Shown: piece after piece, positions 16,521 to 24,774 of the stretch
How positions within the stretch are numbered: the stretch's first letter is position 1
Layout: every line of letters begins with the position of its first letter
Source of the DNA: an uncultured Rhizobium sp.
GTDB lineage: Bacteria; Pseudomonadota; Alphaproteobacteria; Rhizobiales; Rhizobiaceae
Length of the DNA stretch: 51,637 bases
Direction of reading: 5' to 3'
Assembly (NCBI GenBank): GCA_945952315.1
Contig: CAMFIE010000011.1
Span: 1-51,637, forward strand
The notes under the pieces: model-generated
Database searches by the model: none
The model's input: only the letters and a program-made list of their open reading frames with translations
Told to the model about the DNA's origin: nothing
Made by a program: the position numbers and the translations under genes

Positions 16521-17588
16521 TTATTCCCCCTGCAATCGCACCGGCTTGCCGGTCTTTACACTTTCATCCGCCGCAAGACATACTCGCAGAGATTGTACTG
16601 CATCCTGCATGTGGCGAGACAGATCCAGATTTTCCCGAATGGCCTTCAGCAGGAAGGCCTGTTCCCGTTCGCACAGGTCCTGATGGCCGGGTTCGCCATC
16701 CATCCGAAGGTCGAGGTCCGGCGTCGTGAAGCGGCCATCGGCTCCGGTTGCCGCCTTGTGCACGCGGATCAGCGAGGTCTTCGTGTGGCTGTCCACATCG
16801 TCGGACTTGGCATTCTGGTCCATCACGATGGACACGCAGCCATTCGGCGAGATCACATCCTTCACGAAGAAGGCGGTTTCCGACATCATCGGCCCCCAGC
16901 CCGCCTCGTACCAGCCGACCGAGCCATCGGCGAACAGCACCTGAAGATGGCCGTAGTTATACATGCTGGCCGAGACCTCACCCGACAGGCGAAGCCCCAT
17001 GCCGCGCACCTCGACCGGCACGGAATCGGTGATCTGGCACATCACGTCGATATAGTGCACGCCGCAATCGACAATCGGCGAGGTGGTCTGCATCAGCGCC
17101 TTGTGCGTTTCCCAGGTCGGGCCCGAGGACTGCTGGTTGAGGTTCATGCGGAAGACGTAAGGGCCGCCAAGCGCGCGCGCCTCCGCAATCAGCCGCATCC
17201 AGGAGGGATGGTGGCGCAGGATATAACCGATCACCAGCTTGCGGCCATTGGCCTTTGCGGCGGCAACCACCCGCTCGGCATCGGCGACGGTGGTGGCAAG
17301 CGGCTTTTCCACGAAGACGTGGCAGCCTGCCTCCAGTGCCCTGACCGCATAATCGGCATGGCTGTCGGAATAGGTGTTGATCGAGCAGACATCCGGCTTG
17401 AGGCTGGCAAGGGCCGCGTCGAAATCCGGCAGGATGTCATAGCCCGCAAGCGCTTCGTCCAGTTGCGGCCGCGAGCGGTTGACGAGGCCCGCGATCTCGA
17501 AACCCGGATTGCGGTGGTAGGCGAGCGCATGGCTGCGCCCCATGTTTCCAAGGCCTGCGACGAGGACGCGAAGTGGTTTTCCGCTCAT
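16521..17588 (-). CDS. Gfo/Idh/MocA-family oxidoreductase
   Basis: 355 residues. The N-terminal NAD(P)-binding fold has VLVAGLGNMGRSHALAYHRNPG. The characteristic EKPLATTVADAERVV follows at about residue 95, with the lysine used in catalysis by this superfamily. The C-terminal alpha/beta domain contains the expected GVHYIDVMCQITDS histidine. Such enzymes oxidise or epimerise sugars. Placed between ABC permease and ATPase genes, it probably acts on the imported sugar; the reaction cannot be read from sequence. Its start overlaps the permease stop by 4 bp (ATGA). Confidence 0.88.
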   Translation of the reverse strand: MSGKPLRVLVAGLGNMGRSHALAYHRNPGFEIAGLVNRSRPQLDEALAGYDILPDFDAALASLKPDVCSINTYSDSHADYAVRALEAGCHVFVEKPLATTVADAERVVAAAKANGRKLVIGYILRHHPSWMRLIAEARALGGPYVFRMNLNQQSSGPTWETHKALMQTTSPIVDCGVHYIDVMCQITDSVPVEVRGMGLRLSGEVSASMYNYGHLQVLFADGSVGWYEAGWGPMMSETAFFVKDVISPNGCVSIVMDQNAKSDDVDSHTKTSLIRVHKAATGADGRFTTPDLDLRMDGEPGHQDLCEREQAFLLKAIRENLDLSRHMQDAVQSLRVCLAADESVKTGKPVRLQGE

Positions 17589-18424
17589 TTGACGGCTCCC
17601 GAGGTAATGCCGCGGATAAGCTGGCGCGAGAAGATCATGTAGAGCACCAGAACAGGGAAGATTGCGAGCGACAGGGCCGAGAGAACCGCATTCCAGTCGG
17701 TCACGAACTGGCCGATGAAGACCTGGCTGCCGAGCGTCACGGTCTTTGTGGCTTCGGCGGGCGCAAGGATCAGCGGGAACCAGAGATCGTTCCAGATCGG
17801 GATCATGGTGAAGACCGCAACCGTTGCCATGGCGGGCCTGACCAGCGGAAGCACGAGGCGGAAGAAGATCGCATATTCCGAAAGCCCGTCGATCCGCCCG
17901 GCATTCTTCAGGTCATCGGAAACGGTGCGCATGAATTCCGAGAGAATGAAGACGGCCAGCGGCAGGCCCTGCGCGGTATAGACGAGGATCAGCGCCGTCA
18001 GCGTGTTGACGAGACCGGTTGCCACCATGCCCTGCAGGATCGCCACCGTGCCGAGGCGGATCGGGATCATGATGCCGAGCGAGAGATAGAGCCCCATCAG
18101 CGTATTGCCCTTGAAGCGGTATTCGGAGAGCGCGAAAGCGGCCATCGCCCCGAACAGCAGCACGAAGAAGATCGACACGCAGGTGACCGTCAGGCTGTTC
18201 GAGAAATAGCCGATGAAATCACCCTGTTTCAGCACCGTCTGGTAGCCGATCAGGCTGAAGCTTTCCGGGCCCGGCAATTGCAGCGGCGCGCGGAAGATCG
18301 CGTTGCGGTTCTTGAACGAGTTGACGATGGTCAGAAACACCGGAAACAGCGCAATCAGCGTATAGGCCCCGAGTGCGAGATGCACGGAGGCGGAGCGCAG
18401 ATGAGAGGTGCGGGCCTTGGACAT
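17585..18424 (-). CDS. Carbohydrate ABC transporter permease (MalG type)
   Basis: 279 residues. Hydrophobic segments begin at SVHLALGAYTLIALFPVFLT and continue to LSALSLAIFPVLVLYMIF, six expected. The EAA loop is DGLSEYAIFFRLVLPLVRPAMAT. The C-terminus RQLIRGITSGAVK is the usual MalG-family ending. The ATG at 18424 gives the family's normal length; an upstream extension would be serine-rich and unsupported. It begins 16 bp after the MalF-type permease stop and overlaps the oxidoreductase by 4 bp. Confidence 0.92.
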   Translation of the reverse strand: MSKARTSHLRSASVHLALGAYTLIALFPVFLTIVNSFKNRNAIFRAPLQLPGPESFSLIGYQTVLKQGDFIGYFSNSLTVTCVSIFFVLLFGAMAAFALSEYRFKGNTLMGLYLSLGIMIPIRLGTVAILQGMVATGLVNTLTALILVYTAQGLPLAVFILSEFMRTVSDDLKNAGRIDGLSEYAIFFRLVLPLVRPAMATVAVFTMIPIWNDLWFPLILAPAEATKTVTLGSQVFIGQFVTDWNAVLSALSLAIFPVLVLYMIFSRQLIRGITSGAVK

Positions 18425-18440
18425 GGGCGTGCCTCCGGCG

Positions 18441-19388
18441 TCAGAACTGGTAGCGGCGGATGCGCCGCTGGATGATGAAGAGATAGAGCGAGACACCGGC
18501 GAGGATGATGAGGAACATCACGGTCGCGATGGTCGCCCCCATCGAGCGATCCCCGAGCTGCAACTGGAAGCCGAAGAAGGTGCGGTAAAGCAGCGTGCCG
18601 AGAATATCGGTCGAGCCATCGGGACCGGCAAGCGCTCCCTGAACGGTATAGACGAGGTCGAAGGCGTTGAAATTGCCGACGAAGGTCAGGATCGAAATGA
18701 TGCCGATTGCGGGCAGGATGAGCGGCAGCTTGATCTTCCAGAACTGGCTCCAGCCGGTCACGCCATCGCATTCGGCCGCCTCGATCACCTCTTCGGGAAT
18801 GTTGAGCAGCGCCGCATAGATCAGCATCATCGGAATACCGACATATTGCCAGACGGAAATCAGCGAAACGGTGATCAGCGCCGAATGCGGCAGGCCGAGC
18901 CAGGGCGCAAACAGGCTTTTCGCACCGACAAGACCCAGCATCCACGGGGCGACACCCCAGATCGGCGAAAGAATGAGCTTCCAGATGAAGCCGACGATCA
19001 CGAAGGAGAGAAGCGTCGGCAGGAAAATCGCGGTGCGATAGAAGGCGGCAAGGCGCAGCTTCGGAATGGAGAGCATGGCGGCGAGCGCGATGCCGATCGG
19101 GTTCTGCACCAGCATGTGGATGACGAAGAAGATGAAATTGTTCTTCAGCGCATTCCAGAAATCCGCGGCCCAGCGCTGGTCGCCGAACAGGGTCTTGAAA
19201 TTGCCGAGCCCGACAAACACCGTCTGGTCATCCACCACATTGAACAGCGACAGCCACAGCGTCTGGAACAGCGGCAGGATCATCACCGCCGTGTAGACGA
19301 GAAGAGCGGGAAACAGAAAGATCAGGATATGCCAGCGAATGGGACGCTTCAGCGGCGTCGATGGCCCGGTCTCATCCAATGATGTCAT
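18441..19388 (-). CDS. Carbohydrate ABC transporter permease (MalF type)
   Basis: 315 residues. The first membrane segment is HILIFLFPALLVYTAVMIL. The EAA-type loop is ECDGVTGWSQFWKIKLPLILPA. The chosen ATG at 19388 (MTSLDETGPS) avoids an upstream extension that would run through the intergenic palindromic repeat. It is separated from the binding-protein gene by 252 bp of structured DNA, far more than the few bases between the other genes of the operon, which suggests reduced expression of the membrane subunits relative to the binding protein. Confidence 0.92.
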   Translation of the reverse strand: MTSLDETGPSTPLKRPIRWHILIFLFPALLVYTAVMILPLFQTLWLSLFNVVDDQTVFVGLGNFKTLFGDQRWAADFWNALKNNFIFFVIHMLVQNPIGIALAAMLSIPKLRLAAFYRTAIFLPTLLSFVIVGFIWKLILSPIWGVAPWMLGLVGAKSLFAPWLGLPHSALITVSLISVWQYVGIPMMLIYAALLNIPEEVIEAAECDGVTGWSQFWKIKLPLILPAIGIISILTFVGNFNAFDLVYTVQGALAGPDGSTDILGTLLYRTFFGFQLQLGDRSMGATIATVMFLIILAGVSLYLFIIQRRIRRYQF

Positions 19389-19416
19389 GATCGCCCCCTG
19401 ATCGGATAGAATTGGT

Positions 19417-19436
19417 CCATGCGTTCTGAGGCATGG
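19417..19436. repeat. Inverted repeat upstream of the permease genes
   Basis: CCATGC (19417-19422) and GCATGG (19431-19436) flank an 8-bp centre. Close by, ACCAATTGGT (19447-19456) is a perfect palindrome, and AATTGGTC occurs twice (19410 and 19451 regions). These could be operator half-sites for the GntR regulator or parts of an mRNA fold; neither is shown. Confidence 0.35.
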
Positions 19437-19455
19437 GTATGGTAGCACCAATTGG

Positions 19456-19556
19456 TCGTCATCCTCGGGCTTGTCCCGAGGATCTGCTGGCCCATCGGCA
19501 AAGTCGCGCCCGGCTTTTAGCCCGGTAGATCCTCGGGACAAGCCCGAGGATGACGA
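19456..19556. repeat. 101-bp palindromic intergenic repeat (RIME/REP-like)
   Basis: Two perfect 30-nt inverted arms (19456-19485 and 19527-19556) surround a 41-nt centre. Each arm also contains its own smaller palindrome, CCTCGGG-CTTGT-CCCGAGG. Palindromes of this type are abundant between genes in rhizobial genomes; only one is present in this window. In mRNA it would form a very stable hairpin between the binding-protein and permease genes. Confidence 0.85.
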
Positions 19557-19601
19557 CGTTGACGCAGAAGCAAATGCCCTGACTGGCAGCAATACAAAGC
19601 T

Positions 19602-19627
19602 GCCGACACCCGTTTACGGGTGCCGGC
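19602..19627 (-). terminator. Hairpin after the binding-protein gene (attenuator or 3' stabiliser)
   Basis: GCCGACACCCG (19602-19612) pairs with CGGGTGCCGGC (19617-19627) with one mismatch, around a TTTA loop, 13 bp after the binding-protein stop. Only three T follow on the minus strand, so partial termination or 3' end protection fits better than a full stop. This is common after binding-protein genes of ABC operons. Confidence 0.6.
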
Positions 19628-19640
19628 GACTTCACAAGCC

Positions 19641-20897
19641 TTACTTGGCCGGCTTGTACCAGCTGTCGAGGCCTTCCTGCAGCTTCTTGGCGGCATCTTC
19701 CGGCGTCGAGGTGCCGTTGATGACGTTTGCAGAAGCGGCCCAGGTCTCGTTTTCGAGGTTCGGCTTGCCGCGCGACAGGATCTGGTAGGTCGAGCGGATG
19801 GTCGACTTGCACTTGCCGCGCCAGGAGACGAATTCCTGCGCCAGCGGATCGGTCATCTTCACCGGCGTGGAGTTCAGGCTGAAGAAGCCCGGCAGGGCAT
19901 TGGCGTAGATTTCGGCGAATTCCGGCGAAGCCACCCAGCTGAGGAAGGTCTTTGCCGCTTCCGCATTGGCGCTCTTGGCATTGAGGCCGATACCGATATC
20001 GTTGTGGTCGGAGATGTAGCAATCATCGCCAGCCTTCTGCACCGGCGGCGGGAAGGCACCCATCTTGAACTGGGCCTGGGCGTTGAAGCCCGAGATTTCC
20101 CACGAACCGGCCGGATAGATCGCGGCGCGGCCGAGCGTGAAGAGGTTCTGGCTGTCCGGATAGGTCTGGGCCTGATAGCCGTCGCCGAGATAGTCCTTCC
20201 ACTTGGCAAGCGTCTTGTAAGGCGCAACCCAGGCTTCGTCGGTCAGCTTCTGCTCGCCCTTGATCAGCGCCAGACGGCCGTCTTCGCCCTTCCAGTAGTT
20301 CGGGCCGATATTCTGGTAGCCCATGGTTGCGGCTTCCCACAGGTCCTTGGTGCCCATGGCCATCGGGATATAGGTGCCGTCAGCCTTGATCTTGTCGAGG
20401 GCGGCGAAGAATTCCTCTTCCGTCGTCGGAACGGCAATGCCGAGCTTTTCGAAGGCATCCTTGTTGTAGATGAAGCCGTGGATAACCGAGGCCATCGGCA
20501 CGCAGAAGGTGGCCTTGCCGTCGTCGGTGGTCCAGGCGGACTTGGCAACCGGCGAGAAGTTTTCCATGCCCGGCAGGCCAGAGAGATCGGCCAGATGCCC
20601 CTTGTTGTAGAGCTCGAGCGACGCATCGAACGGACGGCAGGTGATGAGGTCGCCAGCGGAACCGGCATCGAGCTTGGCATTGAGCGCGGCATTGTATTCG
20701 GTCGGCGCGGTCGGCGCGAAGGTCACCTTGATGCCGGGGTTCTTCGCTTCGAAGGCCGGGATCAGCTTTTCCTGCCAGATGGCGAGGTCGTCGTTGCGCC
20801 AGCTTTCGATGGTCAGCGTGGCATCCGCATGCGCCGCGCTGACGGCAGCAAACGTGCTCGTCGTCAGAAGCAGAGCCTTGACAATGGTACGGGTCAT
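19641..20897 (-). CDS. Sugar ABC transporter substrate-binding protein (family 1)
   Basis: 418 residues with signal peptide (MTRTIVKALLLTTSTFAAVSAAHA, cleavage expected before DATLTIESW). The mature part follows the family 1 extracellular solute-binding pattern: WQEKLIPAFEAKNPGIKVTF near the N-terminus, then YNKDAFEKLGIAVPTTEEEF and the C-terminal ETWAASANVINGTSTPEDAAKKLQ. GAGGGAGAACGAA supplies the ribosome-binding site for the ATG at 20897. It follows murQ by 43 bp, so the bound sugar is probably MurNAc, a MurNAc-containing fragment or GlcNAc. This is inferred from the operon, not from binding-site residues. Confidence 0.93.
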   Translation of the reverse strand: MTRTIVKALLLTTSTFAAVSAAHADATLTIESWRNDDLAIWQEKLIPAFEAKNPGIKVTFAPTAPTEYNAALNAKLDAGSAGDLITCRPFDASLELYNKGHLADLSGLPGMENFSPVAKSAWTTDDGKATFCVPMASVIHGFIYNKDAFEKLGIAVPTTEEEFFAALDKIKADGTYIPMAMGTKDLWEAATMGYQNIGPNYWKGEDGRLALIKGEQKLTDEAWVAPYKTLAKWKDYLGDGYQAQTYPDSQNLFTLGRAAIYPAGSWEISGFNAQAQFKMGAFPPPVQKAGDDCYISDHNDIGIGLNAKSANAEAAKTFLSWVASPEFAEIYANALPGFFSLNSTPVKMTDPLAQEFVSWRGKCKSTIRSTYQILSRGKPNLENETWAASANVINGTSTPEDAAKKLQEGLDSWYKPAK

Positions 20898-20940
20898 TTC
20901 GTTCTCCCTCGATTGGCCCACCCCGATGGCGGGCCTGTTT

Positions 20941-21846
20941 TCAATTGGTCACAGTTCCGGCCGAAAGCGACCGGAGTGCAGGGCGCAGATGCCCCCCGCA
21001 CGCCTCAAGCAGCGATGCAGCTTCCCCGGTGCCCGAGGCACCGGAGGCGAGCAGCACGGCAATTTTCACGGAGCCATCCGCCTTGGCCAGAACGGCCTCC
21101 GCCGACGGCAGATCGATGCCGGTAATATCCGACACCATGCGCGATGCCCGCGCACGCAGCTTCCGGTTATCGGCCTTCAGGTTGACCATGTGACCGTCGT
21201 GGACGTGACCCAGCATCACCCCCGCAAGCGTGGACATCATGTTGAAGGCGATCTTCTGTGCCGTGCCCGCACCCATGCGGGTGGAACCGGCAATCACTTC
21301 CGGCGGAGTTGCCAAAAGCACCGCCACATTGGCGAGCGCAAACAGCGGCACGCCGGGATTGTTCGCAATGCCGACCACCTGCGCGCCCTTGAGGCGGGCA
21401 ACATCGGCAATACCAAGCACATAGGGGGTCGAACCGCTGGCGGACACGGCAAGCACACAGTCCTTGCGACCGGGATCGAGCGCCAGAAGGTCAGCCTTGC
21501 CAGCCTCCACATCGTCTTCCGGCGCCCCCTTGAGAGAGGAAAGCGCATCCGCGCCACCCGCCAGGAGAATGCGGACCCGGTCTTCGGGAATGCCGTAAGT
21601 GCCGGGCAGCTCCAGCGCATCGGCAAGAGCCATCAGACCGGAGCTGCCCGCCCCCGCATAAATCAGACGCCCGCCCTCGCCCAGCGCAGCCGCCATCAGA
21701 CCAGCCGCCTTGCGCAGGCTCTCAAGGGAAGACTGCACTGCCTTCGCAGCCGCAACCTGGCCATCGGCAAGCAGCGCAAGAATTTCGGTGGGCGCAAGAG
21801 CGTCCAGTCCGCTTGCTTTTTCGTGCCTTGCCTCGGTTCGGTTCAT
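20941..21846 (-). CDS. murQ: N-acetylmuramic acid 6-phosphate etherase
   Basis: 301 residues. It cleaves the lactyl ether of MurNAc-6-phosphate to give GlcNAc-6-phosphate and D-lactate. The protein begins MNRTEARHEKASGLDALAP, has the SIS phosphosugar fold, and shows GGRLIYAGAGSSGLMALADALELPGTYG with the conserved glutamate region. GGADAL and the C-terminal half (GSTRMGAGTAQKIAFNMMST and NRKLRARASRMV) follow. The length is standard for MurQ. It heads the minus-strand operon, and the divergent promoter region carries a 21-bp site matching one before the kinase gene. This gene is the strongest evidence that the locus handles cell-wall amino sugars. Confidence 0.95.
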   Translation of the reverse strand: MNRTEARHEKASGLDALAPTEILALLADGQVAAAKAVQSSLESLRKAAGLMAAALGEGGRLIYAGAGSSGLMALADALELPGTYGIPEDRVRILLAGGADALSSLKGAPEDDVEAGKADLLALDPGRKDCVLAVSASGSTPYVLGIADVARLKGAQVVGIANNPGVPLFALANVAVLLATPPEVIAGSTRMGAGTAQKIAFNMMSTLAGVMLGHVHDGHMVNLKADNRKLRARASRMVSDITGIDLPSAEAVLAKADGSVKIAVLLASGASGTGEAASLLEACGGHLRPALRSLSAGTVTN

Positions 21847-21869
21847 GCCATCCTCCTGTCATCTGGAAA

Positions 21870-21890
21870 TATGATGCCAAAAAAATACCA
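21870..21890 (-). promoter_or_regulatory. Putative operator of the murQ operon
   Basis: A 21-bp site reading TGGTATTTTTTTGGCATCAT plus A on the minus strand, ending 23 bp before the murQ ATG. It matches the plus-strand site at 22017-22037 at 20 of 21 positions. Two TTGG(T/C)AT half-sites stand 11 bp apart. The GntR/HutC regulator encoded in the facing operon is the likely ligand; this is inferred. Confidence 0.55.
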
Positions 21891-22016
21891 ATTGTCCAGA
21901 GACAAATTAATAAATTCGCATTTCTCAAGACCAATCTGAGCCACGATCCATTTTTTATCTATTATTTTCAATATTTTAAGAAAATTGATGGTTAACAGAA
22001 GTTTGCACTTGGTTAA

Positions 22017-22037
22017 TGGTATTTTTTTGGTATCATA
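22017..22037 (+). promoter_or_regulatory. Putative operator of the kinase-gntR-nagA operon
   Basis: Plus-strand counterpart of the murQ site, with one mismatch, ending 17 bp before the kinase ATG. It overlaps the palindrome GGTATCATACC (22029-22039). Between the two sites the 21891-22016 region is strongly AT-rich and presumably holds both promoters. Confidence 0.55.
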
Positions 22038-22054
22038 CCAGTGAGGAGACCTTT

Positions 22055-22939
22055 ATGGCTGATCTGGTATTGGGAATCGACGGGGGCGGAACAGGGTGTC
22101 GCGCGGCAATCGCGGGTGCCGATGGCCGCGTGCTCGCCATTGGACAGGCAGGTCCCGCCAACATCCTCACCAATCCGGATGAGGCCGTTCGCCATATAGA
22201 AGAGGCAGCCCGGGCCGCTCTGCTGAAGGCCGGACGTGAAGCCGACAATCTGGCCGACATCCCGGCCCTTCTCGGACTGGCGGGAAACAATGAACCGAAG
22301 GCGATCGAACGGGTCTTGCAGATCCTGCCCTTCCGGCAGGCTGAAATCCACTCCGACGGGCTGATTGCGCTGGAGGGAGCCTTCGACGGTAAGGATGGTG
22401 CGATTGCCAGCCTCGGCACCGGCAGCGTTTTCCTGCTTCGTCACGAAGGCCGGGCGAGGCAGTTCGGCGGCTTCGGCTTCCTGATCGGCGATGGCGGCAG
22501 CGGCGCGCGGATCGGACAGGAGGCGCTGCGGATGACATTGCTGGCGCATGACGGCATCCGCACTGAAACTGACATGACCAATAGCCTGTTTGCCGAATTC
22601 GGGAAGGATCCCGGCGCCATGCTGGCTTTCGCCCGCCATGCCGTGCCGGGCGATTTTGCCCGCTTTGCGCCGGCAGTCTTTGCCGCAGCCGAGACTGGCG
22701 ACGGGCTGGCTCTGGAGATTGTCCGGCAGGCGGCAGCCGATGTGGATGCGGTGCTGGATCGCATGCTGGCAATGGCCGGGCCGCTGCCGCTCTGCCTCAC
22801 TGGCGGGCTGAAGAGCCTTTATCCTCGCTATCTCGCCGAGCGGCATCGCACGCGGCTCGTCCAACCGGCAGGTGATGCGCTTTCGGGCGCGATCCGCCTT
22901 GCCCGCCGCACGTTCTGTTCCATGGAGACGATATTCTGA
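22055..22939 (+). CDS. BadF/BadG-type amino-sugar kinase
   Basis: 294 residues of the BadF/BadG/BcrA/BcrD ATPase fold, the family of GlcNAc kinase and of the MurNAc/GlcNAc kinase MurK. Phosphate loop 1 is LGIDGGGTGCRAAIA, a second loop is IASLGTGSVFLL, and GGFGFLIGDGGSGARIGQEALR is diagnostic of this family. Since MurQ needs MurNAc-6-phosphate and the importer is not a PTS, a cytosolic MurNAc or GlcNAc kinase is required; this gene is a good fit. The ATG at 22055 has GAGGAG upstream. The stop TGA overlaps the gntR start (TGATG). Confidence 0.9.
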   Translation: MADLVLGIDGGGTGCRAAIAGADGRVLAIGQAGPANILTNPDEAVRHIEEAARAALLKAGREADNLADIPALLGLAGNNEPKAIERVLQILPFRQAEIHSDGLIALEGAFDGKDGAIASLGTGSVFLLRHEGRARQFGGFGFLIGDGGSGARIGQEALRMTLLAHDGIRTETDMTNSLFAEFGKDPGAMLAFARHAVPGDFARFAPAVFAAAETGDGLALEIVRQAAADVDAVLDRMLAMAGPLPLCLTGGLKSLYPRYLAERHRTRLVQPAGDALSGAIRLARRTFCSMETIF

Positions 22940-23709
22940 TGTCGCTCGACGCTGTCTTCTTTCTCGATACGCTGCAATCCGGGGGCACCGGGCCGCTTTA
23001 CATGAAGCTGCGTCAGGTGCTGGAGGATGCGATCCGCTCCGGCAAGCTGGATCAGGGAGAAGCCCTTCCGCCCGAGCGCGACCTTGCGGAGCTTGCCAAG
23101 GTCAGCCGTGTGACGGTGCGCAAAGCGGTGGACGATCTGGTGCGCGACGGGCTTCTCACCCGCCGCCACGGGTCCGGCACCTTTGTCTCGAAGCCGGTCT
23201 CCAAGGTGCAGCAATCGCTTTCCCGCCTCACTTCCTTTACCGAAGACATGGCGCGGCGCGGTTTCCAGACCCGGGCGGAAATCCTGGAACGCGGCCTGTT
23301 TCATCCGACGACGGAAGAAACCGTGATGCTCGGCCTTTCGGCTGGCCAGCAGGTCGCGCGCATCAACCGTCTGCGCCTGGCAGACGAAACGCCGCTTGCC
23401 ATCGAACGGGCAAGCATCTCGCCGGAATTCCTGCCCGAACCCGAGCGGGTGCGCACCTCGCTCTACGAAGAGCTGGATCGCACCGGCTCGCGGCCCGTGC
23501 GCGCCATCCAGCGGATTTCGGCCACCAATGTGAAGGAACCGGATGCGGGCCTTCTCGGCATGGCGGTCGGCGCCGCTGGCCTTTCCATCGAGCGTGTCTC
23601 CTATCTCGCCTCCGGGCGCGTGGTGGAATTCACCCGCTCTCTCTATCGCGGCGACGCCTATGATTTCGTTGCCGAAATGACGCTGGGAGACAGCGAAGGC
23701 GGCAAGTGA
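22939..23709 (+). CDS. GntR-family (HutC/UTRA) regulator of amino-sugar genes
   Basis: 256 residues. An N-terminal winged helix-turn-helix (YMKLRQVLEDAIRSGKLDQGE, LPPERDLAELAKVSRVTVRKAV, RRHGSGTFV) precedes a C-terminal UTRA ligand domain of the NagR/YvoA kind (SRLTSFTEDMARRGF, RLRLADETPLAIERASIS, SLYRGDAYDFVAEM). NagR-type proteins sense GlcN-6-P or GlcNAc-6-P. It is embedded in the operon it probably regulates, and the matching 21-bp sites before both divergent operons suggest that it controls both. The effector is inferred from family and context. Confidence 0.92.
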   Translation: MSLDAVFFLDTLQSGGTGPLYMKLRQVLEDAIRSGKLDQGEALPPERDLAELAKVSRVTVRKAVDDLVRDGLLTRRHGSGTFVSKPVSKVQQSLSRLTSFTEDMARRGFQTRAEILERGLFHPTTEETVMLGLSAGQQVARINRLRLADETPLAIERASISPEFLPEPERVRTSLYEELDRTGSRPVRAIQRISATNVKEPDAGLLGMAVGAAGLSIERVSYLASGRVVEFTRSLYRGDAYDFVAEMTLGDSEGGK

Positions 23710-23748
23710 GCCGCCAGGTCTTCCGCGCCACAACCAAGGACTGATTGC

Positions 23749-24774
23749 ATGCAAACCCATATGCGACGCGAGATCAATGAAATCCCGGAGGCAGCCGCAC
23801 GGCTGATCGAGGCCTCCGGCAAGGCACTTGCCGAAGCCGGGCAGACGCTTCGCGCCCGCAATCCGGCCTATCTCGCAACCATTGCCCGCGGCTCGTCCGA
23901 CCATGCGGCCCATTTCATCAAATATGCGGTGGAACTGGTCGCGAAAAAACCGGTCGCCTCGCTCGGCCCCTCGCTCGCCTCGATCTACGGCGTCAATCTC
24001 GATCTGTCGGGGGCCGCGACGATTGCGATTTCGCAATCGGGCAAGAGCCCGGATATCGTGGCGATGGCCGAAGCCGCGACCCGCTCCGGTGCCGTCAGCA
24101 TCGCGCTGACAAACACGATTGCCTCGCCGCTGGCGGAAGCCTCCCGCCACGCGATCGATATCGCCGCAGGGCCAGAACTTGCGGTCGCGGCCACTAAATC
24201 CTTCGTGAACTCGGTACTCGCCGGCCTGCTGCTGCTTGCCGAATGGACCGGCGACAAGGCGCTGATGGCCGCAATCCAGGCCCTTCCCGGCCATTTCGAG
24301 CGGGCCGTCCAGCTCGTCTGGGATGGCGGACTGCCGGAAGACCTGATCGCGGCAGATTCGCTCTACATGCTCGGCCGTGGCCCGACGCTTGCCATCGCCA
24401 GCGAGGCGGCACTGAAATTCAAGGAAACATCGGGTCTGCATGCGGAAGCCTATTCCGCCGCCGAAGTGCTGCATGGGCCTGTCGCCCTGGTGAAGCCGGA
24501 TTTCCCGGTGATCGCCTTTGCCGCCCGCGATGCCGCCGAACAATCGGTGGCTGACATAGCCGACGGGCTGGCGGAAAAGCGCGCGGCGGTCTATGCAACC
24601 AGCGCGCTCGTCAAACGCGCCGGAACAATTGCCCATGTCGCAACCGGCCACGGGATAACCGATGCACTGGCGCTGATCATTCCGTTCTACGGTTTCGTCG
24701 AAGCCTGGTCGCGCGCGCGCGGCTTCAACCCCGACAAGCCGGAAGCCCTGAAGAAAGTGACCGAAACCCGATGA
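23749..24774 (+). CDS. SIS-domain aminosugar-phosphate deaminase (NagB-II/GlmS isomerase-like)
   Basis: 341 residues with two SIS domains, corresponding to the isomerase half of GlmS without the glutaminase part. It reads TIARGSSDHAAHFIKYAVE, then ISQSGKSPDIVAMAEAA, KSFVNSVLAG, and EAYSAAEVLHGPVALV with the catalytic glutamate region of GlmS-type isomerases. Such stand-alone proteins next to nagA act as glucosamine-6-phosphate deaminases, releasing ammonia and fructose-6-phosphate. No classical nagB is present in the window, which supports that role. It overlaps nagA by 4 bp. Confidence 0.9.
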   Translation: MQTHMRREINEIPEAAARLIEASGKALAEAGQTLRARNPAYLATIARGSSDHAAHFIKYAVELVAKKPVASLGPSLASIYGVNLDLSGAATIAISQSGKSPDIVAMAEAATRSGAVSIALTNTIASPLAEASRHAIDIAAGPELAVAATKSFVNSVLAGLLLLAEWTGDKALMAAIQALPGHFERAVQLVWDGGLPEDLIAADSLYMLGRGPTLAIASEAALKFKETSGLHAEAYSAAEVLHGPVALVKPDFPVIAFAARDAAEQSVADIADGLAEKRAAVYATSALVKRAGTIAHVATGHGITDALALIIPFYGFVEAWSRARGFNPDKPEALKKVTETR

